Assembly (NCBI RefSeq): GCF_007833355.1
Contig: NZ_CP020914.1
Span: 3,210,047 to 3,274,046, forward strand
Length of the DNA stretch: 64,000 bases
Direction of reading: 5' to 3'
Origin: Denitratisoma sp. DHT3
GTDB lineage: Bacteria; Pseudomonadota; Gammaproteobacteria; Burkholderiales; Rhodocyclaceae
Shown: piece after piece, positions 8,519 to 18,049 of the stretch
How the letters are laid out: each line of letters begins with the position of its first letter
Numbering within the stretch: the first letter of the stretch is position 1
The notes under the pieces: generated by a model
Databases searched by the model: none
What the model was told of the DNA's origin: nothing
Seen by the model: the letters and a program-made list of their open reading frames with translations, nothing else
Made by a program: the position numbers and the translations under genes

Positions 8519-10258
8519 TCAGTCCATCACGATGTTGTCGTAATAGGGAATCATGATTTCGTTCGGCCCCGGGTTGTCGGCGCCGACCATGGCGGGCATG
8601 GTGGGGTGCATCACGTCGGGATCGATCATCACCTCGACGCAGGCCGGCTTGCCGGCGGCCAGGGCGCGGGCCAGGGCCGGCGCCAGGTCGGCCAGGCGCT
8701 CCACCCGCTCGGCGTGACAGCCGAAGGCTTGCGCGATGTCGGCGTAGCGGGTGCCGGAGAGATCGGCGATGACGCGTTTGGAGCGGCCGTAGATCAGATC
8801 CTGGCCGTGGGCCGACATGCCCCACAACTGGTTGTTGAGGATCACCGTCAGCACCGGCAGCTTGTGGCGCACCTGGGTGTCGAATTCCTGGATGTGGAAG
8901 CCCATGGCGCCGTCGCCGGTGACCTGCACCACCCGCTTGTCCGGATGGGCGATCTGGGCGCCGATGGACATCCCGGGGCCGGTCCCGAGGCAGCCGTGGT
9001 AGCCGGCGCCGATGATCTGGCAGCTGGCGTCCGCCTTCAGCGCCATGTGGCTCCAGGCGGAGACCTCGCCGCCATCGAGGACGTAGATCGCGTCGCGGGG
9101 CATCGCCGCCGAGAGGGTCTCCATCACGTGGTGGGGATGGGCCGGCGACTGCTCCGGCTGCGCCGGGCCGAACATCGCCCCGGTCATGGATTTGATGGCG
9201 GTGGCGGTGGCGGTCCAGGCGGCCCAGTCCGGCCAATCCACCGTCTGTGCGGCGTCGGCCAGGGCGCGGAAGGTTTCGCGCGCATCGGCCAATACCGGCA
9301 CCTTCACTTCACGCAGGCGGCCCAGTTCGGCCGGATGCAGGTCCACGTGGGCGATCGGGGTGCCGTTGGGCACGATGGTTTCGTTGCGGCCGCCGGTGAA
9401 CAGGCCGAGGCGGGCGCCCACCACCAGCAGCGCGTCGAGCGGCGGCTGGCCCATCATGCCCAGGGCGCCGAGCAGCGCCAGATCCTTGCCCCAGAGCGGA
9501 TGATCGTAGGGCAGCGCGCCGTAGCCGTGGCCGCCGCAGAACACGGGGATGCCGGCGGCTTCGGCGAAACGCCGCAGCTCGCCTTCGGCCTTGGCGAAGC
9601 GGATGCCGTTGCCGACGAAGATCGCCGGGCGTTGCGCCGCCTTCAGCATCTCGATGATCGCCGCCACGTCCTCCGCCGCCGGGGCGGGCGCGGTGCGCAC
9701 GTTGAGGCCCGTGGCCGGGCGTACCTTCGCCTCGTCCACGGGGATGTGCAGCACGTCGATGGGCACGTCCAGCAGCACCGGGCCGGGGCGGCCGTTCATG
9801 CAGGTGCGGATGGCCTGGGCGGCGAGTTCGGGAATGCGTTCGGTATGGGTGACGCGGTGGGCCCACTTGGTGGTGGGCAGCGCCATCGCCACCTGGTCGA
9901 TGCCGCCTTGCAGCGGATTGGTCTCCACGTCGCGCAGGGGGGGCGAACTGACGATGAACAGCACCGGCACGGCGTCCAGATAGGCGTTGGCGATGGCGGA
10001 GATGACGTTGGTGAAGCCGGGGCCGGAGGTCACCACACAGACGCCGAGCCGCCCCGTGGTGCGGGCGTAGGCATCGGCGGCGTGGCCGGCGGATGATTCG
10101 TGGCGGAAGTCGGTCAGGCGCAGGCCGTGGCGGACGCAGCCCTGCCAGAAGGATTCCAGGTGGCCGCCGTGCAGGGCGAAGATTTCCTCGACGCCGGCGG
10201 CCTTCAGGGTCCGTACCAGCAATTCGCCCCCGTCGGGGCGGCTCTCGTTCTTAGTCAT
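8519..10258 (-). CDS. Thiamine diphosphate-dependent enzyme, acetolactate synthase-like
   Basis: A 579-aa protein with the three-domain ThDP layout. Glu54 in FRHESSAGHAADAY is the glutamate that activates the cofactor. SGPGFTN follows, and the GDGAMGF...N cofactor motif is in the C-terminal third (GDGAMGFHIQEFDTQ, then LNNQLWGM). It resembles the acetolactate synthase, benzaldehyde lyase and 2-hydroxyacyl-CoA lyase group. No ilvN-like regulatory gene lies nearby, so a catabolic carboligase or lyase is more likely than branched-chain amino-acid synthesis. Its dehydrogenase and SDR neighbours support a carbonyl substrate. Confidence 0.85.
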   Translation of the reverse strand: MTKNESRPDGGELLVRTLKAAGVEEIFALHGGHLESFWQGCVRHGLRLTDFRHESSAGHAADAYARTTGRLGVCVVTSGPGFTNVISAIANAYLDAVPVLFIVSSPPLRDVETNPLQGGIDQVAMALPTTKWAHRVTHTERIPELAAQAIRTCMNGRPGPVLLDVPIDVLHIPVDEAKVRPATGLNVRTAPAPAAEDVAAIIEMLKAAQRPAIFVGNGIRFAKAEGELRRFAEAAGIPVFCGGHGYGALPYDHPLWGKDLALLGALGMMGQPPLDALLVVGARLGLFTGGRNETIVPNGTPIAHVDLHPAELGRLREVKVPVLADARETFRALADAAQTVDWPDWAAWTATATAIKSMTGAMFGPAQPEQSPAHPHHVMETLSAAMPRDAIYVLDGGEVSAWSHMALKADASCQIIGAGYHGCLGTGPGMSIGAQIAHPDKRVVQVTGDGAMGFHIQEFDTQVRHKLPVLTVILNNQLWGMSAHGQDLIYGRSKRVIADLSGTRYADIAQAFGCHAERVERLADLAPALARALAAGKPACVEVMIDPDVMHPTMPAMVGADNPGPNEIMIPYYDNIVMD

Positions 10259-10333
10259 GTCTTTTTCCTCGGTGGCAGGCGGTCGTCCGGGGATCCACGG
10301 GTTCCGCCAATTGTTTAGCGATTACGTGGGGGT

Positions 10334-11149
10334 TCAGACCAGGCCCAGCACCTTGGGCATGTTGGGCTGGCCGCTCCAGGCCGTCAGGCCGCCATCCACC
10401 GGAACGATCGCGCCGGTCATGTAGCTGGCGTCGTCGGAGGCGAGGAAGCGCACCAGTCTGGCGATTTCCTCGGGCCTGCCGGGGCGGTTCAGCGGGATGT
10501 TGCCCGACCAGGTCTCCCGGACCGACGGCGCCGCGAGCGTGGCCGTCGTCAACGGCGTTTCGATCAGGCCGGGACATACCGCGTTGACCCGGATATTGTC
10601 GCGCGCATGGTCCAGGGCCAGGGCGCGGGTGTAGTTGATCGCGGCGCCCTTGGACGCGGCGTAGGCGGTGAAGCCGTAATCGGCCGCCATGCCGGAAATC
10701 GAGGCGATATTGACGATGGCGCCGCCGCCCTGGCGCCGCATCAGCGGGATGGCGAACTTGCAACTGTAGAAAATCGAGTTCAGGTTGATGTCCAGCACCC
10801 GATGCCACTGCTCGGGCGCCAGATCCGGCGTCTCGCCGTAATTGCCGACGCCGGCGTTGTTCACCAGGATGTCCAGGCGGCCGTAGGCCTGGTCGGTGGC
10901 GGCCAGCATGGCCTCCACCGCGGCGAGGTCGCCGACATCGGCGTGGACATAGCGGGCGGCCTCGGCACCGTGGGCGGCGCACAGTTCCGCAACCATGGCG
11001 GCGCCGGCTTGATCTTCGATGCCGGCGATCATGACCCGGGCGCCGTGGGCGATGAACTCACGCACCGTGGCGGCGCCGATACCGGAGGTTCCGCCGGTGA
11101 CCAGTGCAACACGCCCGGCGAGCCCGGGCGTTGGGGAAGGTGGGGACAT
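10334..11149 (-). CDS. Short-chain dehydrogenase/reductase
   Basis: A 271-aa classical SDR. The cofactor motif TGGTSGIG is near residues 18-25, NNAG is present, and the catalytic set is NIASISG plus YAASK. It is the first gene of the minus-strand operon running SDR, ThDP enzyme, alcohol dehydrogenase, phosphoesterase, and lies 75 bases ahead of the ThDP gene. Many such enzymes act on hydroxysteroids or other secondary alcohols. The sequence does not fix the substrate. Confidence 0.92.
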   Translation of the reverse strand: MSPPSPTPGLAGRVALVTGGTSGIGAATVREFIAHGARVMIAGIEDQAGAAMVAELCAAHGAEAARYVHADVGDLAAVEAMLAATDQAYGRLDILVNNAGVGNYGETPDLAPEQWHRVLDINLNSIFYSCKFAIPLMRRQGGGAIVNIASISGMAADYGFTAYAASKGAAINYTRALALDHARDNIRVNAVCPGLIETPLTTATLAAPSVRETWSGNIPLNRPGRPEEIARLVRFLASDDASYMTGAIVPVDGGLTAWSGQPNMPKVLGLV

Positions 11150-11475
11150 TTTGTGGGGACTCCTTGGACAATCCGTGTTGCTTGAGAAAACGAAGGGCCG
11201 TCCCGAGTTTTCCTGCCCCTTGAGGGGCGATCGGCGCGAAGCGACGATTTCGATTTCGGGGTGGGCTCGACGTATTTAGATTAACACCTGTAATTCCCCG
11301 CGTGTCCGCGGCTGTGTAACACTGCGTGCCCGAAATGGGGTTTTGGGGGGGCAGCCGCCGCGCGGACGGACGATGGTCGCCTGGTCGGCGGAAAACCCTG
11401 GAGGAGAGGGGTCTCCCAAAACGGAAAAGGGCGGCCCGAAGCCGCCCTCGCAGGGTATGCAGGCCGATCGGCCGA
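11150..11475. other. Intergenic region upstream of the SDR operon
   Basis: This 326-base gap holds the cytochrome c4 terminator (11424-11448) and the leader of the minus-strand SDR operon. I see no credible coding sequence in it. I could not identify a convincing -35/-10 pair for the operon. Confidence 0.5.
11424..11448 (-). terminator. Terminator of the cytochrome c4 gene
   Basis: An 8-bp perfect stem (AGGGCGGC / GCCGCCCT, 11428-11448, loop of 5) lies 27 bases past the cytochrome stop, followed on the minus strand by a short T run. The T-tract is short, so moderate strength is expected. Confidence 0.65.
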
Positions 11476-12120
11476 TCAGTGCAGGCCGGCGATGTAGTCG
11501 GCCACGGCCTTGATCTCCGGGTCGGTCATCTTGACCGCCACCATGCGCATCATCTTGTTGGGGTCGTTGGCGCGGGCGCTGGTGTCCTTGGGATCGGCGC
11601 CGGCGGCACGGAAAGACTTCAACTGGGCCTCGATATAGTCGGCGTGCTGCCCGGCCAGGCGCGGATACTGGGCGGGGATGCCGGCGCCCGCCGGGCCATG
11701 GCAGCCGGCGCAGGCGGGCAGGCCCTTGGCCTGGTCGCCGCCGCGATACAGTTTCTGCGCTTGCGCCAACGTTTCCCGATCCTTGGTTTCACCACCGCTC
11801 GGCTTCTGGGCGGCGAACCAGGCGGCGACGTTGCGCATGTCGTCGTCGGACAGGCCGGCGGACATGCCCATCATCACCGGGCTGGGGCGGGCGCCGCTCT
11901 TGAATTCGCGCAACTGCTTGGCGAGGTAGTCGGCATGTTGGCCGGCCAGCTTGGGATTCACCGGAATCACGCTGTTGCCGTCGGCGTTGTGACAGGCGAC
12001 GCAAATGCCCGCGGCGATTTGTTGGCCCTTGGCGGCATCGGCTTGGGGAGCGGCATGGTCGGCCGCCTGTACCGCACCGGTGGCAAGCAAGAAGAACAGC
12101 GGCAGCAGGAAACGCTTCAT
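11476..12120 (-). CDS. Diheme cytochrome c4-type protein
   Basis: A 214-aa periplasmic electron carrier. A Sec signal peptide (about residues 1-19, ending VQAA) is followed by two homologous c-type domains, each with one heme motif: CVACH (Cys40-His44) and CAGCH. Both halves repeat the KLAGQHADYL / RLAGQHADYI segment and have candidate axial methionines. Length and the two-domain layout fit cytochrome c4, which passes electrons from the bc1 complex to terminal oxidases or reductases. It is divergent from engB, the usual arrangement in betaproteobacteria. Confidence 0.93.
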   Translation of the reverse strand: MKRFLLPLFFLLATGAVQAADHAAPQADAAKGQQIAAGICVACHNADGNSVIPVNPKLAGQHADYLAKQLREFKSGARPSPVMMGMSAGLSDDDMRNVAAWFAAQKPSGGETKDRETLAQAQKLYRGGDQAKGLPACAGCHGPAGAGIPAQYPRLAGQHADYIEAQLKSFRAAGADPKDTSARANDPNKMMRMVAVKMTDPEIKAVADYIAGLH

Positions 12121-12234
12121 CGGGAACTCCTTGGAGCGAGGGATCGCAAAAGCCTGTTATTCTATATCAGCCGGCCAGTTCTCGCCCATATCGGCCCAGG
12201 TAGCGACCTGCAGCGAATTCCCCTCCCCCGAATC

Positions 12235-12888
12235 ATGTCCCTGTTCCGCCACGCGGTTTTTGAAATTTCGGTCGCCAGTCCGGCGGGTCTGCCTTTTTCC
12301 AATGCGCCGGAAGTGGCTTTCGCCGGACGCTCCAATGCGGGCAAGTCTTCGGCGATCAATACGTTGGCGGGCCATACGCGGCTTGCCTACGTCTCCAAGA
12401 CCCCCGGGCGCACCCAGTTGATCAATCTGTTCCGCCTCAAGAACGGCGCCGCGCTGGTGGATCTGCCCGGCTACGGTTATGCGGAAGTGCCGGCGGCGGT
12501 GCGCCGCCAGTGGCAGGGACTGCTGGAGCATTACCTGACCCAGCGCGAGAATCTGGCCGGGCTGGTGCTGATCATGGACGCCCGCCGTCCGTTCACCGAT
12601 CTCGATCGGCAGATGATCGCCTGGTTCGCGTCGACCGGCAAGCCGATCCACTGCCTGCTGACCAAATCCGACAAGCTGACGAATCAGGAGCAGATCAAGG
12701 TGCTGCGGGCCGCCAAGGCCGAGGCGGCGTCCCTGACGGGCGACATCAGCCTGCAGCTTTTCTCCAGTTTGAAGAAGAAGGGCATCGAGGAAGTGGAAAA
12801 GGTCGTGGGCGGCTGGCTGAGTTCCGAAGATCAGGCCCCGGTTTCTGATCCAGTCACCCCCTTCCCCGGGAAGGGGGCCGGGGGGTAG
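12235..12888 (+). CDS. engB: Ribosome biogenesis GTPase EngB (YsxC/YihA)
   Basis: A 217-aa small GTPase required for assembly of the large ribosomal subunit. The G1 loop GRSNAGKSS is at residues 31-39, G3 is DLPGYGYA and G4 is TKSDKL. The ATG at 12235 gives the normal family N-terminus MSLFRHAVFEIS. The last dozen or so codons (DPVTPFPGKGAGG and the TAG stop) are made by a dispersed GC-rich repeat at 12853-12885, so the native C-terminus has probably been replaced or extended by it. Confidence 0.95.
   Translation: MSLFRHAVFEISVASPAGLPFSNAPEVAFAGRSNAGKSSAINTLAGHTRLAYVSKTPGRTQLINLFRLKNGAALVDLPGYGYAEVPAAVRRQWQGLLEHYLTQRENLAGLVLIMDARRPFTDLDRQMIAWFASTGKPIHCLLTKSDKLTNQEQIKVLRAAKAEAASLTGDISLQLFSSLKKKGIEEVEKVVGGWLSSEDQAPVSDPVTPFPGKGAGG
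12853..12885 (+). repeat. Extragenic repeat family A, copy overlapping the engB 3' end
   Basis: A GC-rich inverted element of the form GTCACCCCC-TTCCC-GGGAAGGGGG-CCGGGGGG. Related copies lie at 21451, 26730 and 27283. In every case, read in the sense direction of the upstream gene, GTCAC comes first. This copy is inside the engB reading frame and supplies its final codons. Confidence 0.7.
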
Positions 12889-12906
12889 GTTTTTTAATTG
12901 CCCTCA

Positions 12907-12954
12907 GGGCTTTTTCTTTTTTTCGGCTTATAAGCCGAAAAAAAGAAAAAGCCC
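12907..12954. repeat. Perfect 48-bp palindrome joining two facing T-tracts
   Basis: Two 24-base arms with no spacer are exactly complementary; the centre is CGGCTTATAAGCCG. Each arm carries GGGC followed by TTTTTCTTTTTTT on its own strand. On the minus strand the T-tract directly follows the stem of the small-RNA terminator at 12951-12980. On the plus strand it follows a weak GCCC-TCA-GGGC stem after engB. It therefore looks like two convergent terminators fused back to back. Confidence 0.8.
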
Positions 12955-13048
12955 TCGGCCAAGGGGAGGAAGCCGAGGGCGAAACGCCTTAAGGGGATTA
13001 AGGCACCCGCTTAGGGAGGTGAAGCGGGAGGCAGCAGAACGCCGCCTA
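12938..13048 (-). ncRNA. Probable small RNA with CCUCC-loop hairpins
   Basis: On the minus strand, four hairpins follow each other. The first is imperfect (13029-13047). The second is CCCGCTT / AAGCGGG with loop CACCTCCCT (13028-13006). The third is GCCTTAA / TTAAGGC with loop TCCCC (13004-12986). The last is GCCCTCGGC / GCCGAGGGC with loop TTCCTCCCCTTG (12980-12951), followed at once by TTTTTCTTTTTTT, a textbook intrinsic terminator. Loops with CCUCC are complementary to Shine-Dalgarno sequences. A possible -10 (TATCTT, 13060-13055) would give an RNA of about 110 bases; its -35 is weak. It is divergent from hemB. A structured hemB-leader RNA on the plus strand is the alternative. Confidence 0.6.
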
Positions 13049-13061
13049 AAACCTAAGATAG

Positions 13062-14120
<1,059 letters not shown>

Positions 14121-14144
14121 CCCGCCGGATGCGCTGCGGGCGGC

Positions 14145-14789
14145 TCAGCGCCGTCCGAAGCGCCGCGGCAGATGCAGCACCGAATCGAGACGCACGTCGA
14201 CGAAGGCCGGGGTGCGCAGCCGGCGCGAGATCAGCACCGTCGTCATGCCCAGGCGCTTGGCGGTGCGCAGGTTTTCCGCGCTGTCCTCGACCATCACGCA
14301 CTGGGCCGGCCGCAATCCCTCCTGCTGCAGCAGGCGCTGGAAACCGGCCCGGAATGGCTTGGGGGTGAAACGCAGGCGCTCGATCGACCAGATCGCGTCG
14401 AAGTGCCGATGCACGCCCATGATGTCCAGCACCGCGGCCGCGTAGTGGGCGGGCGCGTTGGAGAACACGATCTTGCGGCCCGGCAGCGCGTCCAGCGCGG
14501 CGCCGAGCGCGCGGCGGAACACCACCATGCGTCCCAGGTCCGGGAACTGGTGGGTGTGCCAGAGGAAATGATGCGGATTCGTGTCGTGGTGGCGCATCAT
14601 GCCGCTCAGGGTGGCGCCGTAGCGCTGCCAGTAATCCACCCGCAAGCGGCTCGCCTCGTCCTCGGGCAGGTCCAGGGTCCCCGCCACATAGGTCGTCATG
14701 GCCCGGTTGATGTGGGGGAAGATGTGGGGCGTGGCGTCGTGGAGCGTGTTGTCGAGATCGAACAGCCAGACGCGTCCGCCCTGGTTCAT
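14145..14789 (-). CDS. HAD-family pyrimidine 5'-nucleotidase-like phosphatase
   Basis: A 214-aa haloacid dehalogenase-fold protein. Motif I is LFDLDNTLHDA (nucleophile Asp11, Asp13), motif II is VFSNAP, and the acidic motif is MVEDSAENL. The length and motif set match the pyrimidine 5'-nucleotidase group (SDT1/YjjG-like) often found beside argB in betaproteobacteria. The ATG is two bases past the argB stop, so the two genes are co-translated. The substrate is inferred from family only. Confidence 0.85.
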   Translation of the reverse strand: MNQGGRVWLFDLDNTLHDATPHIFPHINRAMTTYVAGTLDLPEDEASRLRVDYWQRYGATLSGMMRHHDTNPHHFLWHTHQFPDLGRMVVFRRALGAALDALPGRKIVFSNAPAHYAAAVLDIMGVHRHFDAIWSIERLRFTPKPFRAGFQRLLQQEGLRPAQCVMVEDSAENLRTAKRLGMTTVLISRRLRTPAFVDVRLDSVLHLPRRFGRR

Positions 14790-14791
14790 GG

Positions 14792-15712
<921 letters not shown>

Positions 15713-15729
15713 TTAGCGATCCAGGAAGG

Positions 15730-15766
15730 CGAAAGGGCGCCGTTTCGGAGAAACGGCGCCCTTTCG
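15730..15766. terminator. Long perfect hairpin between hsp20 and argB
   Basis: A 17-bp perfect stem with a 3-base loop (left arm 15730-15746, right arm 15750-15766; arms CGAAAGGGCGCCGTTTC and its complement). It sits just after the hsp20 stop on the minus strand. There is no proper T-tract on either strand, so it may act as an mRNA-stabilising 3' end rather than a strong terminator. Confidence 0.6.
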
Positions 15767-15798
15767 TTCGAAACCTTACGGGACCGGGATGCTGCGCT

Positions 15799-16209
15799 TC
15801 AGTCGATCGTCAGGCGCTTGGCCTGGGTGGCGGCCTTCTTGGGCAGGGTCAGTTCCAGTACGCCGTCCGTGAACTTGGCGCTCGCCTTCTCGTCGTCGAC
15901 GTCCTGCCCCAGTTGGAAGCTGCGTGATACCTTGCCGAAGTAGCGTTCGGTGCGCAGTACCCGCTCACCCTCCTTGACCTCCTTTTCCTGCTTGCGCTCG
16001 GCGGTGATGGAAACCATCGGGCCGTCGATATTGACGTGGATGTCCTCCTTCTTCATGCCGGGCAGTTCGGCGTGAACCAGGTAAGCCTTTTCCTGTTCCT
16101 TGACGTCGATCTTGACCGAGGGCACGTCCCCTTGCCCCATTTCCACCGGGCGTACCAGGAAGCCGCGGAAAAAGTCATCGAACGGGTCGTAACGCGTGAC
16201 ATTGGCCAT
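15799..16209 (-). CDS. Hsp20/alpha-crystallin small heat-shock protein
   Basis: A 136-aa small heat-shock protein. The alpha-crystallin domain spans about residues 35-125 (VHAELPGMKKEDIHVNIDG, then GKVSRSFQLG and GVLELTLPKK). The start is the ATG after AAGGAG at 16209. It holds unfolding proteins for refolding by DnaK/ClpB. An upstream sigma-32-like promoter at 16266-16294 supports heat induction. It is divergent from the LLM oxidoreductase gene. Confidence 0.95.
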   Translation of the reverse strand: MANVTRYDPFDDFFRGFLVRPVEMGQGDVPSVKIDVKEQEKAYLVHAELPGMKKEDIHVNIDGPMVSITAERKQEKEVKEGERVLRTERYFGKVSRSFQLGQDVDDEKASAKFTDGVLELTLPKKAATQAKRLTID

Positions 16210-16265
16210 GCTTTTCTCCTTGTGTGGTGGGTATTTTGCCGGGCGGTCCATCCGCCATGACCCGT

Positions 16266-16294
16266 ATATAGGTGGGGGTGCCGGGGATTTCAAG
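16266..16294 (-). promoter_or_regulatory. Sigma-32-type heat-shock promoter of the hsp20 gene
   Basis: On the minus strand a perfect CTTGAAA (-35, 16294-16288) is followed after 13-14 bases by CCACCTATATA, close to the CCCATNT -10 element of RpoH promoters. It lies about 57 bases upstream of the hsp20 start. Confidence 0.6.
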
Positions 16295-16403
16295 GGGCTG
16301 CCGCTTGCCCTCCGGCCACCCCGCGCATGATGGCCACGGCGCTGAAATGGGACGTTCGTCCGGTATAGTGATGTCGATCTGTCGCTGAGCAACGAGAAAG
16401 CCG

Positions 16404-17393
16404 ATGGCCTACATTTCGATCAAATACGACTGCCGTGCTCCCGCGGGTGTTTCTCCGATGTCCCTGGCGGAGATCTACGATACCGCGCTGGCTCAGGTGG
16501 CCTGGCTGGATACCCTGGGCTATCCGATCACCGTCAATTTCTGCGAGCACCACGGCTCGACCGACGACTACCTGCCCAGTCCCATCATCCTGGCCGCCGC
16601 CGCCGCGCGGATGACCCGCAATGTGCGCATTCAGGTCAACGTCATCGTTCCCTTCCACGACCCGCTGCGCATCGCCGAAGACGTGGCGGTGCTGGACCAG
16701 TTGAGCGGCGGCCGGGCCGAGGTGCTTTTGCTGGGCGGCTACGTGCCCGACGAGATGGCCATGTTCGGCGTCGATCCGCACCGCCGCGGCGTGCTGATGG
16801 AGGAGTGCGTGACCACCCTGAAGGCGGCCTGGAGCGGCGAACCCTTCCAGCATCGGGGCCGCCCCTGCCGCATCCGGCCACGCCCCTTGCAGCAGCCCCA
16901 TCCACCCATCTTCATGGGCGGCACCAGCGCCCCCGCCGCCCGGCGCGCGGCTCGGCTGGGCGACGCCTTCATCGGCGGCCTGCCCGAGCTGAATGACATT
17001 TACGTGCGGGAATGCCAAGCCCAGGGCAAGACGCCGCGGTTCCAGGGACGCATGCCGTTTTCCTACCTGTTCGCCAGCGAGGACCCCGAGCGCACCTGGC
17101 AGGGCATCGCGCCCTATTGCCTCTACGAGACCAACACCTATGCCCGCTGGCAGGCCAGCGCCGCCCTGGACGCCATGTACCAGGAAGCCACCGACGCGGA
17201 CGCACTGCGCGCCACCGGCATCTACCAGGTGGTCACACCGGAGCGGGTATTGGCGGGGGCGGCGACGATGGCCGACAACGACGCCTTTGTGCTGCATCCG
17301 CTGATGTCGGGACTGGACAAGGATTTGAGCTGGGAGGGACTGCGGGTATTCTTCGAGCGGATCGCTCCCCATGTGAAACTCAATCTGATCTGA
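16404..17393 (+). CDS. LLM-class flavin-dependent oxidoreductase
   Basis: A 329-aa bacterial luciferase-like monooxygenase fold. Visible segments are VNFCEHHGSTDDYLPSP near residue 50, then DVAVLDQLSGGRAEVLLLGGYVPDEM and PIFMGGTSAPAARRAA, typical of the family's TIM barrel and flavin site. It begins a three-gene run with a TetR regulator (2-base gap) and an NTF2-like protein. Family members oxidise or reduce with FMN or F420; the substrate here is unknown. Confidence 0.85.
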   Translation: MAYISIKYDCRAPAGVSPMSLAEIYDTALAQVAWLDTLGYPITVNFCEHHGSTDDYLPSPIILAAAAARMTRNVRIQVNVIVPFHDPLRIAEDVAVLDQLSGGRAEVLLLGGYVPDEMAMFGVDPHRRGVLMEECVTTLKAAWSGEPFQHRGRPCRIRPRPLQQPHPPIFMGGTSAPAARRAARLGDAFIGGLPELNDIYVRECQAQGKTPRFQGRMPFSYLFASEDPERTWQGIAPYCLYETNTYARWQASAALDAMYQEATDADALRATGIYQVVTPERVLAGAATMADNDAFVLHPLMSGLDKDLSWEGLRVFFERIAPHVKLNLI

Positions 17394-17395
17394 TC

Positions 17396-18049
17396 GTGCC
17401 CAAAATAGTTGACCATGACCAGCGCCGCGAGGTGATTGCCCGCGCCGCCGCAGAACTGATCGCGGAGAAAGGCCTGGCGGCCGCCACCTTCCGCGAGATC
17501 GCCGCCCATACCGGATTCTCCAAGGGCGTCATCGAGCATTATTTCGACGACAAGGAGCACATCGTCAGCAAAGCCCTGGACTGGGTGGATGAGCGCTACC
17601 TGAAGCACGAGCAGCGCCTGACCCGCGGCAAGCAGGGGCTGGACGCCGTTTGCGCCCGACTGACCTGCACGCTGCCGCTGAGTCCCGCGGCGACGCTGCA
17701 CTGGAAGGTGCGCCTGAACTACTGGGGCCTGGCCACCACCCGCCCCGACTGGCAGGCTTTGCTGGAACAGCGCTCCCAGGCGACCTACCGGCGCTTTGCT
17801 CGCGATCTCCAGGAGGCGATCGCGCTGGGGCAGGCGGCGCCCGAACTGGACGTCACCCAGGCGGGACAGATGCTGGTCCATTTCGCCACCGGCGTCAGCA
17901 TCAACGCCCTGCTGTCGCCCCGGCTCTACAACCGGCGCTACCTGATCCAGGCCTGCGAGCAGGTGCTCCTGGATCTGGAGCAGTGGCACCGCGGGACCGG
18001 CGCGTTCAGCCCGAAAATTTTCGTCACAGGAAGCCCGACCCATGACTGA
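17396..18049 (+). CDS. TetR/AcrR-family transcriptional regulator
   Basis: A 217-aa regulator. I start it at GTG 17396 (VPKIVDHDQRREVI), two bases after the LLM gene stop, because no ATG precedes the DNA-binding domain. The helix-turn-helix is clear in the first 50 residues (AATFREIAAHTGFSKGVIEH), with YFDDKEHIV following. The remainder is the ligand-binding helical domain. The stop overlaps the ATG of the next gene by eight bases. It probably represses its own operon in the absence of a catabolic ligand (inference). Confidence 0.88.
   Translation: MPKIVDHDQRREVIARAAAELIAEKGLAAATFREIAAHTGFSKGVIEHYFDDKEHIVSKALDWVDERYLKHEQRLTRGKQGLDAVCARLTCTLPLSPAATLHWKVRLNYWGLATTRPDWQALLEQRSQATYRRFARDLQEAIALGQAAPELDVTQAGQMLVHFATGVSINALLSPRLYNRRYLIQACEQVLLDLEQWHRGTGAFSPKIFVTGSPTHD

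Noticed and set aside
6022..8556. 844-codon plus-strand open frame
   Set aside because: Antisense to the phosphoesterase and alcohol dehydrogenase genes, which have recognisable motifs; the frame has none.
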